DNA of 64,000 nucleotides from Rhodococcus sp. Z13. GTDB lineage: Bacteria; Actinomycetota; Actinomycetes; Mycobacteriales; Mycobacteriaceae. Shown here piece after piece: positions 49,015-56,295 of this stretch. Position numbers and translations under genes: made by a program. The DNA lies in contig NZ_CP107551.1 in NCBI RefSeq assembly GCF_025837095.1, positions 2,660,668-2,724,667 on the forward strand, read 5' to 3'. Under the pieces are notes generated by a model. That model was not told the DNA's origin, did no database searches, and worked only from the letters and a program-made list of their open reading frames with translations. Position 1 is the stretch's first letter. Each line of letters begins with the position of its first letter.

Positions 49015-50201
49015 TGCGGCCACACCGCCGGGTCGGGGACGAAACGCACGAGCAGATCGGTTCCTTCGAACTCGGCCCCGGACACGACGCACCGGCGCAG
49101 GCCCGAGGCCAGGCGCACGCGACGGCTCAGACCGTCGGCGCCGACGACGAGGTGGTCGTCGACCCGGCCGAGGGTGAGGGTCGCGGGGTTCGCCAGCGGC
49201 AGATGCATCCGCATCGCGTACACCGCGTCCACCCCCGTTCCCGACTCGTGTTGCACCCGGACCGGCTCGTCGACCCGCACGGAACCGTGCCGTTCGCGGT
49301 CCGCGCCGAGCACCTCGGCGAGCTCGCCCAGGGCATCCAACCCTACCGGTTCGGCCGCCCGGCGCTCGCATACGAGCACCGGCACCTCGGTGACGGTCGC
49401 GGTGATCTCGTCGACGACCGCCCGCTGGGCGGCGCGCAGGTCGGCGAGCAGGTGCGCGGCCGGGCCCGTGCCCTCGAGCTCGGGGATCATCCCGTTGACG
49501 AGGACGGAGTCGAGGCGGATGCCCGCCAGTGCGAGCCAGGAACGCAGCCGCCGCAGTTCGGCGTAACCGGCGCGGTCGGGAGCCGCCACGAGCACCGCGG
49601 CGGTGCGGGCGCGGTCGTCGAGCAGGTCGCGCACCTCGGCGATACCGGCGAGGACCCGGTCGAACAGCCGCACGACCACGGCCATGCGCGGGTCGGGGCC
49701 GGTGGCGGCCTCGACCCGGCTGTGCTGCGGCCAGATCCGGTCGAGATAGTCCGCGACGGTGCGCGGCGCGGTGAGGGTGCGCAGGGCGTCGGCCGAGGCG
49801 GGGGCGTCGACGACGACGGTGGTCCATTTCCCGGAGTCCGCCAGGCGGGCGACCTCGGCGAGCACGAGGAGTTCCTCCACGCCGGCCAGGCCGGTGAGTT
49901 CCTCGGGTTCGGGCAGGTCGAAGCGGTCGGCGTGCTCGTGCTCCCCGGCCAGGGCCATCATGGCGGCGAGCATCGCGTACCGCTTGCGGAGCAGCGCCAG
50001 CGAGTCGAGCTCCACCACGTCCAGCCGGTCCTCGACCGCACGGACACCCGAGCCGGCGGGCAGACCGAACACGTCGCCGAGGGAGTGCGCGCGGTCGACG
50101 GACACGACGAGCACGGCCTCACCGGCGCGGGCCGCCGCCAGGGCCTCGGCGGCGGCGAGTGTGGTCTTGCCGGCACCGCCCTTGCCGAGGAACCAGCGCA
50201 C
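49011..50201 (-). CDS. ArsA/GET3-like P-loop ATPase (Rv2184c-like)
   Basis: A 396-residue SIMIBI ATPase with the deviant Walker A FLGKGGAGKTTLAAA at the very N-terminus, VLVVSVDRAHSLGDVFG (switch I type) and TVVVDAPASADALRTL (switch II). No partner subunit gene for arsenite export is present, so a role in membrane-protein or envelope handling is as likely as metal transport; not assignable. GTG start. Confidence 0.88.
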   Translation of the reverse strand: MRWFLGKGGAGKTTLAAAEALAAARAGEAVLVVSVDRAHSLGDVFGLPAGSGVRAVEDRLDVVELDSLALLRKRYAMLAAMMALAGEHEHADRFDLPEPEELTGLAGVEELLVLAEVARLADSGKWTTVVVDAPASADALRTLTAPRTVADYLDRIWPQHSRVEAATGPDPRMAVVVRLFDRVLAGIAEVRDLLDDRARTAAVLVAAPDRAGYAELRRLRSWLALAGIRLDSVLVNGMIPELEGTGPAAHLLADLRAAQRAVVDEITATVTEVPVLVCERRAAEPVGLDALGELAEVLGADRERHGSVRVDEPVRVQHESGTGVDAVYAMRMHLPLANPATLTLGRVDDHLVVGADGLSRRVRLASGLRRCVVSGAEFEGTDLLVRFVPDPAVWPQ

Positions 50202-50230
50202 ACGGGCCGGGCCGGGGTCGGGTCGGGGGT

Positions 50231-50668
50231 TCAGCCCTCCACCTGCTTCTTGAGTTCCTTGAGGGCCGTGTCGGTGATGACCTTCTCGGCCTTCCGCTTG
50301 AACAGACCGATCATGGGGATGGTCAGGTCGACGGTCAGCTCGTAGTCGACGACGGTGCTGCCGGAGCCGGTGTCGGTGAGCACGTACGACCCGGACTGGG
50401 CCTTCTGGATCTCACCGCTCTCGAGTTCCCAGCTCACGGCCCGGCCGTCGGGCGCCCAGTCGTACCGCAGGACGTAGGTGTCCTTGACGATGCCGGCGTC
50501 GAGCACGAACCGCACCCGCTCGGCCCGGCCGTCGGGGCGGCTCTCGATCACCTCGACCGTCTTGGCCGCCGACACCCACGTGGGGTAGGCATCGAAATCT
50601 GCGATGACCTCCATGACGCGTTCGGCCGGCGCGTCGATGGTGATCGACCTCTTCGTCTTCTCTGCCAT
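50231..50668 (-). CDS. SRPBCC (START-like) protein, Rv2185c position
   Basis: A 145-residue helix-grip protein with the N-terminal ITIDAPAERVMEVIADFDAYPTW pattern, a beta-sheet core and a C-terminal helix (GLFKRKAEKVITDTALKELKKQVE). Such folds bind hydrophobic ligands or act as polyketide cyclases. It pairs with another SRPBCC gene upstream and with the ATPase downstream (29-bp gap). Ligand unknown. Confidence 0.9.
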   Translation of the reverse strand: MAEKTKRSITIDAPAERVMEVIADFDAYPTWVSAAKTVEVIESRPDGRAERVRFVLDAGIVKDTYVLRYDWAPDGRAVSWELESGEIQKAQSGSYVLTDTGSGSTVVDYELTVDLTIPMIGLFKRKAEKVITDTALKELKKQVEG

Positions 50669-50783
50669 GGGATGTCAGTTCCCTTTCTCGGTACCTCGAT
50701 GCGGCGTGGCCCCGCCCGTCGATCCGGTGCGTCCGACGGTCTATCACACACCGTACGGGCACGGCATCCGGAGGCGGCGCGGG

Positions 50784-51173
50784 TCAGAAGCGAGGCGGTT
50801 CCCCGGCCGGTCGTCCGGCCTCGAGACGCCGCTTGACCTCGAAGGTCATGACCTTCCCCTGCAGGCGCCGCTGGTGGTTCATCTCCGCGAGATCCGGGCC
50901 CCGGCCGGTGCCGGCCGCGTCCGCCGCGGGTTCGCAGTGCAGGAAGTAGTGGAGGACCGCACCGTCGAGGACGGGTTCGATCCACACCTCCATCGTGCCG
51001 TCCAGCGGACCGGAGACCACCCAGCGGATCCCCTTCTCGGCCCGGTCCTCCCGCACCGTCAGGACGAGATCCGGCCACCACACGCGCCACCGGTCGGGCG
51101 CCGCGATCTCCTCGGCGATGCGCTCCGGGGGTGCCGCAACGAAGGTCTGGTCCGCCACCTGAATGCTGCTCAC
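50784..51173 (-). CDS. SRPBCC-like protein, Rv2186c position
   Basis: A 129-residue protein beginning SSIQVADQTFVAAPPERIAEEI with WRVWWPDLVLTVREDRAEKG and a C-terminal amphipathic helix (NHQRRLQGKVMTFEVKRRLE). The helix-grip pattern is similar to the neighbour, and the length equals Rv2186c. The GTG at 51173 is chosen; the frame upstream belongs to pimB antisense. The fadD15 gene that follows in M. tuberculosis is absent here. Confidence 0.85.
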   Translation of the reverse strand: MSSIQVADQTFVAAPPERIAEEIAAPDRWRVWWPDLVLTVREDRAEKGIRWVVSGPLDGTMEVWIEPVLDGAVLHYFLHCEPAADAAGTGRGPDLAEMNHQRRLQGKVMTFEVKRRLEAGRPAGEPPRF

Positions 51174-51211
51174 CGGGACAGCTTCACATATCGCCGATCC
51201 GGGCCGGTCGG

Positions 51212-52381
51212 TCACCCCGCCGAGAGCGTCTCGGGCTCCGCGGGCGGCACCGTCGCATCGAGATGACCGCGCAGCTTCGCGCCCAGCACGTCCCACCGCC
51301 AGTCGGTCGAGACCCACTCGCGGCCCGCCGCGCCCATCGCCGCGGCGCGGTCCGGATCGGCGAGCACCTCGGCCACGGCGGTGGCGACCGCCGTCACCGA
51401 GGTGCCGTCGACGACGTAGCCGGTGCGGCCGTCGCGCACGGTCTCCGGTGCTCCCCCGGAGCGGCCGGCGACGACGGGCACGCCCGTGGCGGACGCCTCG
51501 AGATAGACGATGCCGAGCCCCTCGACGTCGAGACCGGCGCCGCGTGTGCGGCAGGGCATCGCGAACACGTCGGCGAGGGTGTGGTGGGCGGCCAGTTCCG
51601 CGGCGGGCACCGTGCCGGTGAACACGACGTGCTCGTCGACCCCGGTGCGGCGGGCGAGCTCGCGCAGCCGCTTGTCGTAGGGGCCGCCGCCCACGATCAC
51701 CAGGACCGCTCCGTCGATGCGCTCGCGGATCAGCGGCAGCGCACGGATGAGCACGTCCTGGCCCTTGCGGGGCACCAGCCGCGACAGGCACAGCACCGTC
51801 GGGCGGTCGCCGAGCCGGTAGCGGACGCGCAGTTCGGCGCGCGCGCCGGGATCCGGGCGGAAGACCTCGGTGTCCACGCCCGAGGGCAGGTGTTCGAGGG
51901 CGGCCTGCGGGCCGAAGGCCGACGCGAACCGGCCGCGGGTGTAGCGGCTGACGTAGGTGATCGTGTCGGTGTGGTCGCCGATCCGCCGCAGCGCATGCCG
52001 GGCGGCGGGCAGCATCGACCAGCCGACCTCGTGACCGTGGGTGCTGGCGACGATGCGCTGCGCCCCGGCCCGGCGCATCAGCGGCGCCAGCAGCGCGAGC
52101 GGCGCGGCGGCGCCGAACCAGACGGTGTCGCAGTCGTGGGCGGTGAGCAGCTCGGTGGCGCGCCGCGCGACGTCGGGGGTCGGCAGCATCAACGTGGTGG
52201 GGTGCCGCACCACCTCGTAGGGCTGCCGGGCGTCGAACTTCGTGTGGCTGTCGCCGCGCCAGCGCGGAGCGTAGACGACGAGCTCGTCGGACGGCAGTTG
52301 CGCCGCGAACGAGTGCAGGTAGGACTGGATGCCCCCGGGTCGGGGCGGGAAATCGTTCGTCACCAGCAGGGTCCGCGACAT
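51212..52381 (-). CDS. pimB: GDP-mannose:phosphatidylinositol monomannoside mannosyltransferase PimB'
   Basis: A 389-residue GT4/GT-B enzyme making the second mannosylation of phosphatidylinositol on the cytoplasmic face. N-terminal TNDFPPRPGGIQSYLHSF, central LCLSRLVPRKGQDVLI and the donor-site EX7E segment (RGAGLDVEGLGIVYLEASA) are visible. It sits in the Rv2188c position. ATG start. Confidence 0.93.
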   Translation of the reverse strand: MSRTLLVTNDFPPRPGGIQSYLHSFAAQLPSDELVVYAPRWRGDSHTKFDARQPYEVVRHPTTLMLPTPDVARRATELLTAHDCDTVWFGAAAPLALLAPLMRRAGAQRIVASTHGHEVGWSMLPAARHALRRIGDHTDTITYVSRYTRGRFASAFGPQAALEHLPSGVDTEVFRPDPGARAELRVRYRLGDRPTVLCLSRLVPRKGQDVLIRALPLIRERIDGAVLVIVGGGPYDKRLRELARRTGVDEHVVFTGTVPAAELAAHHTLADVFAMPCRTRGAGLDVEGLGIVYLEASATGVPVVAGRSGGAPETVRDGRTGYVVDGTSVTAVATAVAEVLADPDRAAAMGAAGREWVSTDWRWDVLGAKLRGHLDATVPPAEPETLSAG

Positions 52382-52427
52382 GGCTCCACCGTAGAAGGAC
52401 GGTCCGGGTCGCCGTCGAACGGGTGTC

Positions 52428-53765
52428 TCAGATCCGTTCGGTCAGCCAGCGGCCCCAGCGGTCGACGAACTCGCCGGTGCCGATCCCGAGCACCTCGGTG
52501 AGGGCACGGTCGAATTCGTCGTCGGAGACCGGGCCGGTCGCGAGCCGGCGGTAGAGCGTGGTGAGCCGGTCGAGTCCGTCGACGTCGGCGATGTGGGCGG
52601 CGAGCGACCAGGCGGTCTCGTAGGCGAGCACGGAGTCGACCGCCGCGAACTCCGGGTCCGCGGGCAGCCGGTCGGGTGCCCCCTCCGCGCGGATGCGGGC
52701 GGTCAGGGTCGGTGCGGTCCGGCGCAACTCGTCGGGGGTGACGGTGACATCGGTGCCACGGCCGAGGAGATCGGCGGTGCCACGGCCGAGCAGGTCGGCG
52801 TAACCCTCGAGGATCCACATCGGGGAGCCGTCGACGGTGCGGGCGCGGGTGGCGACGTGCACCATCTCGTGGCCGAGCACCGCGCGCAGGGAGTCGGCGT
52901 CGAGGCGGCTGCTCGCGGCGGGGCTGAAGACGATCCGCTGGCCGGTGGCGGTGCCCCGCTCCGGGTCCACGGCGTCGGACACGGCGACGGCGGCGATCTC
53001 GTCGCCGTTGTGCCGGGTCCCCACCAGATGGGTGAACTCGTCGCGGGAGCCGGTGACCACGACGAGGGCGCGGCGCGGCCAGTCGTCGCCCCACGCCTCC
53101 GACACCGCCTCGACCGCGGCGGGCAGTTCCGCCGCGATCGCGTCGACGAGGTCGGCCTCGTCGGGATGGCCGAGCACCAGGGAGCGTCCCCCGGCGGTCT
53201 GGGCCGCGGCGAGATGGAGGGGTCCGTGGTCCCACGGGCCACGCCAGGTCCCCGCGTCCGGGAGGTCGGGGTCGTCGTCGGCGATCCGCCAGCCCTCGGG
53301 GCGGTGCACGAACAGCACGGTGACGGGCCGGCGGGTGGGCCGCTCGTCCACGCCGTCGATCGCGTACCGCAGGTACACGCGGTGGGCGCGGACGGGGGCG
53401 GTGCCGTAGCGGGCGGCGAGATCGGCGGGCACCGGCAGCTCGGGGCCGGGTCCGAGCTCGTAGCCGAAGTCGGCGAGCGGCACGGCGGAGAGCGCGGCGA
53501 GGCGACGCCGTTCGGACTCGAACAGGCCGGGTGCGGTGGCGTCGACGAGGGTGCCGAGGGCCCGGTCGTCGCCCTCGCGGACGGCGCGGGCCCAGTCGTC
53601 GAGCAGGACCTGCAGTTCCGCCGCGGTCGCCGCGTCGGCGTCGGTGGTCTCCGTGGGACCGACGACGAGGAGCACCCCGGCGGTGAGCAGCGCGATCAGC
53701 AGTCCGGCCACGCCGAGCCGTTCCCATCCGCGGGTACCGCCGGGTGGGGACGAACGCGCGAGCAC
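52428..53765 (-). CDS. Membrane-anchored putative zinc metallopeptidase
   Basis: A 445-residue protein with an N-terminal signal-anchor helix (about residues 17-37), an NTF2-like extracytoplasmic segment of about 150 residues, and a C-terminal domain with HExxH (VLGHEMVHVATR) followed about 18 residues later by MWILEGYADLLGRG, whose Glu could be the third zinc ligand of a gluzincin. A 24-bp in-frame duplication gives ADLLGRGT twice. Secreted or membrane-bound peptidase activity is inferred; substrate unknown. GTG start with leaderless promoter. Confidence 0.82.
   Translation of the reverse strand: MLARSSPPGGTRGWERLGVAGLLIALLTAGVLLVVGPTETTDADAATAAELQVLLDDWARAVREGDDRALGTLVDATAPGLFESERRRLAALSAVPLADFGYELGPGPELPVPADLAARYGTAPVRAHRVYLRYAIDGVDERPTRRPVTVLFVHRPEGWRIADDDPDLPDAGTWRGPWDHGPLHLAAAQTAGGRSLVLGHPDEADLVDAIAAELPAAVEAVSEAWGDDWPRRALVVVTGSRDEFTHLVGTRHNGDEIAAVAVSDAVDPERGTATGQRIVFSPAASSRLDADSLRAVLGHEMVHVATRARTVDGSPMWILEGYADLLGRGTADLLGRGTDVTVTPDELRRTAPTLTARIRAEGAPDRLPADPEFAAVDSVLAYETAWSLAAHIADVDGLDRLTTLYRRLATGPVSDDEFDRALTEVLGIGTGEFVDRWGRWLTERI
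52752..52799. repeat. 24-bp tandem duplication inside the HExxH gene
   Basis: Copies at 52752-52775 and 52776-52799 differ at two positions and encode ADLLGRGT twice, directly after the putative zinc site. Confidence 0.85.
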
Positions 53766-53771
53766 CGCGCC

Positions 53772-53777
53772 AGTCTA
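53772..53777 (-). promoter_or_regulatory. -10 element of a leaderless promoter (HExxH gene)
   Basis: TAGACT on the minus strand, 6 nt before the GTG at 53765. Confidence 0.65.
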
Positions 53778-53811
53778 AGGCGGCGCGGTGCTGCGACCCG
53801 CGCCGGTGGGG

Positions 53812-54924
53812 TCAGTAGCGACGGGCGCTGTGGAAGGGGAAGCTGTCGACGGACTGCACCTTCACGGGCACACCGAAGGTCGAGGCGTGGACCATGTTGC
53901 CGTCGCCGACGTACATGCCGACATGGGAGGCGTCGTCGTAGAAGATCACCAGGTCGCCGGGCTGCAGGTTCTCGCGGGAGACGGGGATGCCGCCCTGCGC
54001 CTGGGCCTGGCTCGACCGCGGCAGCGACTTGCCGACCTGCTGGTAGGCCCAGACCATCAGCCCCGAGCAGTCGAACTGGTTCGGGCCGGTCGCACCCCAC
54101 ACGTAGGGCGAGCCGATCCGGGACAGTGCGGCGCGGAGCGCGCCGCTGTTGGCGCCCGGCACGAGATGCTGCAGGACCGTCTCCTCGTCGAGCCCCGGCG
54201 GGAAGGGAGTGCCGGCGAGCGCGGCCTTCTCCTCGTCGCTCAGGGCCTCGAACGCCTTCAGCACGGCCTCGATCTGCTGCTCGAGTTCGTCCTGCTTGCG
54301 CTGCAGGTCGTCGCGGAGCTGCTGGGCCTGCTCGGCGGCGGCGCGGGCCTCGTCGGCGGCGTGTTGCGCGGCGACGGCCGCCTCGGACGCCGCGGCGGTG
54401 GCGGCGCGGAAGCCTTCGACCTCCCGGGTGGTCTGTTCACCGAGGACGTCGAGGAGCACCATCTGGTCGAGCAGCTGCTGCGGTGAGTCGCTGACCATGA
54501 CGGCGAAGAGCCGGTTGGTGCGGGCACCCCGGTAGTGGGCGCGCGCGAGCTTGTCGACGGTGGGCTTGAACCGGGCGATCTCGGCGCGGGCGGCGCCGAG
54601 CGCCTCGTCGGCGGCGACGGCGCGGGCCTCGGCTTCCTGCTGCGCCGCGATCTTGGCGTCGAGGTCCATACCGGCGGCGTGCAGAGCCTCCGAGGCCTGC
54701 TCGGAGCGGCGCGAGAGGTCGGCGAGGTGCTCGAGACGGGCGGTGGGACTCTCCCCCACGGGGTCGGCGGTGACCGGAGCGGAGGCGAGCCCGAGGATCA
54801 GCAGTACGGCCGCGGTGATCAGCGCCAGCCGTCCGGATCGTCGCGCGCCCGGTGTGCGAACGGGTCGTGCGACCGGTGTTCGAACGGTGTGCTTCGTCCT
54901 GTCGGAAACCACGGGGGTTCGCAT
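53812..54924 (-). CDS. ripC: NlpC/P60 peptidoglycan endopeptidase, RipC-like
   Basis: A 370-residue secreted D,L-endopeptidase. Signal peptide (hydrophobic stretch about residues 33-50), a long coiled-coil regulatory domain (about 60-235), then NlpC/P60 with catalytic Cys in NQFDCSGLMVWAY, His in ASHVGMYVGDG and the polar residue in NMVHAST. In mycobacteria RipC (Rv2190c, same position) is activated by FtsEX. ATG start with GGGAAAGG adjacent. Promoter motif shared with the next NlpC/P60 gene. Confidence 0.93.
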   Translation of the reverse strand: MRTPVVSDRTKHTVRTPVARPVRTPGARRSGRLALITAAVLLILGLASAPVTADPVGESPTARLEHLADLSRRSEQASEALHAAGMDLDAKIAAQQEAEARAVAADEALGAARAEIARFKPTVDKLARAHYRGARTNRLFAVMVSDSPQQLLDQMVLLDVLGEQTTREVEGFRAATAAASEAAVAAQHAADEARAAAEQAQQLRDDLQRKQDELEQQIEAVLKAFEALSDEEKAALAGTPFPPGLDEETVLQHLVPGANSGALRAALSRIGSPYVWGATGPNQFDCSGLMVWAYQQVGKSLPRSSQAQAQGGIPVSRENLQPGDLVIFYDDASHVGMYVGDGNMVHASTFGVPVKVQSVDSFPFHSARRY

Positions 54925-54935
54925 CCTTTCCCAAA

Positions 54936-54956
54936 GGTCTCGATCAGGTTACGGAA
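54936..54956 (-). promoter_or_regulatory. ripC promoter motif shared with the downstream paralogue
   Basis: This 21-nt segment and 55874-55894 agree at 17 positions. Read on the minus strand both contain a TANNNT -10 (TAACCT here) followed by TCGAGACC around the expected start of transcription. Confidence 0.65.
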
Positions 54957-55010
54957 CAGCACAGGTCGGTGTCTACTCGTGGGTAGCCCGCTAGGACCGG
55001 TGAGCGAAAG

Positions 55011-55052
55011 CCGGGAGGGTGGATCCGGTTCGAACCGGATCCACCCTCCCGG
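55011..55052. terminator. Terminator (42-nt perfect palindrome)
   Basis: Two 21-nt arms, exact reverse complements with no loop, 28 bp past the stop of the 55081 gene. It insulates the two NlpC/P60 genes. Confidence 0.88.
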
Positions 55053-55080
55053 GAAGCGCTGGACGCAGGCGCAGCGTCGA

Positions 55081-55653
55081 TCAGAAGCGGCGGGCTCCGT
55101 CGACGGGCATCGAGGACAGCGGCGCGATCTTGACGGGCTGGCTGGACGTCGAGGCGTGCACGACGTTGCCGCCACCGATGTAGATGCCGGTGTGGCTGCC
55201 GCCGTAGAAGGAGACGACGTCACCCGGGATCAGGTCCGAGATGTTGACGGCCTGGCCCGCGGAGGCCTGCTCGTAGCTGGTGCGCGGCACGTTGAGGCCG
55301 GCCTGCTTGTAGGCCCACTGCACGAGACCGGAGCAGTCGAAGGCGTTCGGGCCCGCAGCGCCGTAGACGTAGGGGGAGCCGATCTTCGACTGGGCGGCGT
55401 CGGCGGCGCGCTGGCCGACCGAGCTGAAGGGCGCGCTGAACGGCGCGGCCGGGGCGTTCTCCGGGGCGGGCGGGAGGATGTTGGCGATCTCCGGCGGCAC
55501 GGTCACACCGGCAGGGAGGTCGAAGGTGCCGATGCCGGGGATCGAGATGGGCTCCGCCATGGCGGGGCCGGCCGTGACGGTGACGGCTCCGAGAGCGAGG
55601 GCGCCGGCGACGAGGGCGCGCCGGACGGCACGCTTGCTGGTGTTCGAGACCAC
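55081..55653 (-). CDS. NlpC/P60 peptidoglycan endopeptidase under c-di-AMP control
   Basis: A 190-residue secreted hydrolase: signal peptide with AMA cleavage site (AGPAMAEP), a short Pro-rich linker and one NlpC/P60 domain with NAFDCSGLVQWAY (Cys), GSHTGIYIGGG (His) and NVVHAST. It is close in sequence to the catalytic domain of the neighbouring ripC, so the two are probably paralogues. The GTG at 55653 follows GGAGAA; an upstream GTG at 55683 lies inside the riboswitch end. A c-di-AMP riboswitch controls it. Confidence 0.92.
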   Translation of the reverse strand: MVSNTSKRAVRRALVAGALALGAVTVTAGPAMAEPISIPGIGTFDLPAGVTVPPEIANILPPAPENAPAAPFSAPFSSVGQRAADAAQSKIGSPYVYGAAGPNAFDCSGLVQWAYKQAGLNVPRTSYEQASAGQAVNISDLIPGDVVSFYGGSHTGIYIGGGNVVHASTSSQPVKIAPLSSMPVDGARRF

Positions 55654-55680
55654 GAGGGGATGTTCTCCGTTTCTTCCGTT

Positions 55681-55845
55681 CACCCGCCGACCGAGTTAGC
55701 TGACGGGTTCGGGCCGGAAGATCAGCCCTACCCCTCGCCCGGACGGGGCGGAGGGGATTCACCCCAGGTACTACGTGTGGGTCCCCGGCTCGGCGCTTCC
55801 GATGGGAAAGCTGCCGATTAGGCGGTAACCGCGCGGCTCCGACCC
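55681..55845 (-). promoter_or_regulatory. ydaO/yuaA-type c-di-AMP riboswitch
   Basis: On the minus strand the leader shows the conserved series: AGCCGGGGACCCA, GGGGTGAATCC, AGGGGTAGGGCT, CCCGAACCCGTCAGCTAAC and a closing GGCGG. This is the ydaO class, which binds c-di-AMP and turns off cell-wall hydrolase and K+ transport genes. In actinobacteria it precedes NlpC/P60 and Rpf genes, as here. Promoter candidate at 55889-55884. Confidence 0.93.
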
Positions 55846-55873
55846 GTGGGTGGACCGGAAAACTTCTCCGCTT

Positions 55874-55894
55874 GGTCTCGAGAAGATTACGAAA
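55874..55894 (-). promoter_or_regulatory. Promoter motif of the riboswitch transcript
   Basis: Same 21-nt motif as at 54936-54956, with -10 TAATCT (55889-55884, minus). It places the transcription start about 40 nt before the riboswitch core. Confidence 0.65.
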
Positions 55895-55979
55895 CGGCAT
55901 CGGTGAAGTCGAGCGCGCCGAGGTCGGACCCGCCCCGTTCGGCGCAATCACCCGTCCGCACCTGTGACGGCCACCATTC

Positions 55980-55999
55980 GATAACGACGAGATAACGAC
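55980..55999. promoter_or_regulatory. Direct repeat GATAACGAC in the hydrolase upstream region
   Basis: GATAACGAC occurs at 55980-55988 and 55991-55999, one helical turn apart, about 90 bp upstream of the riboswitch promoter. It looks like a regulator operator; loosely similar to MtrA-type direct repeats. The remainder of 55900-56282 shows no gene or other clear element. Confidence 0.45.
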
Positions 56000-56282
56000 C
56001 GGTCCGATTCCGGCCCCTACCGAAGGTCCCACCGGCCCACCCCCTCCTGCCCGACGGACACACCGACCCGGTGGACACGCAGGTCAGCACCCACTTCCGG
56101 ACACCCGCCCCGGACAGCCGGCAGCGGACGGCCCGAGTCGCCCGACATGCAGGACGATCGGTCTGTTTCGGATGAGAATCCTCCGCTTTCCGGCAGCCAC
56201 CCCGAAGGGGGTGTGATGCTCGTCACCGACCCGTCCGGACCGGACTTTCCGGGCCGGTTCCGGGGGTGTCGGTACCGCTTCC

Positions 56283-56288
56283 TAGGCT
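56283..56288 (+). promoter_or_regulatory. -10 element of a leaderless promoter
   Basis: TAGGCT lies 7 nt before the ATG at 56296. Confidence 0.6.
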
Positions 56289-56295
56289 CGGCCGC

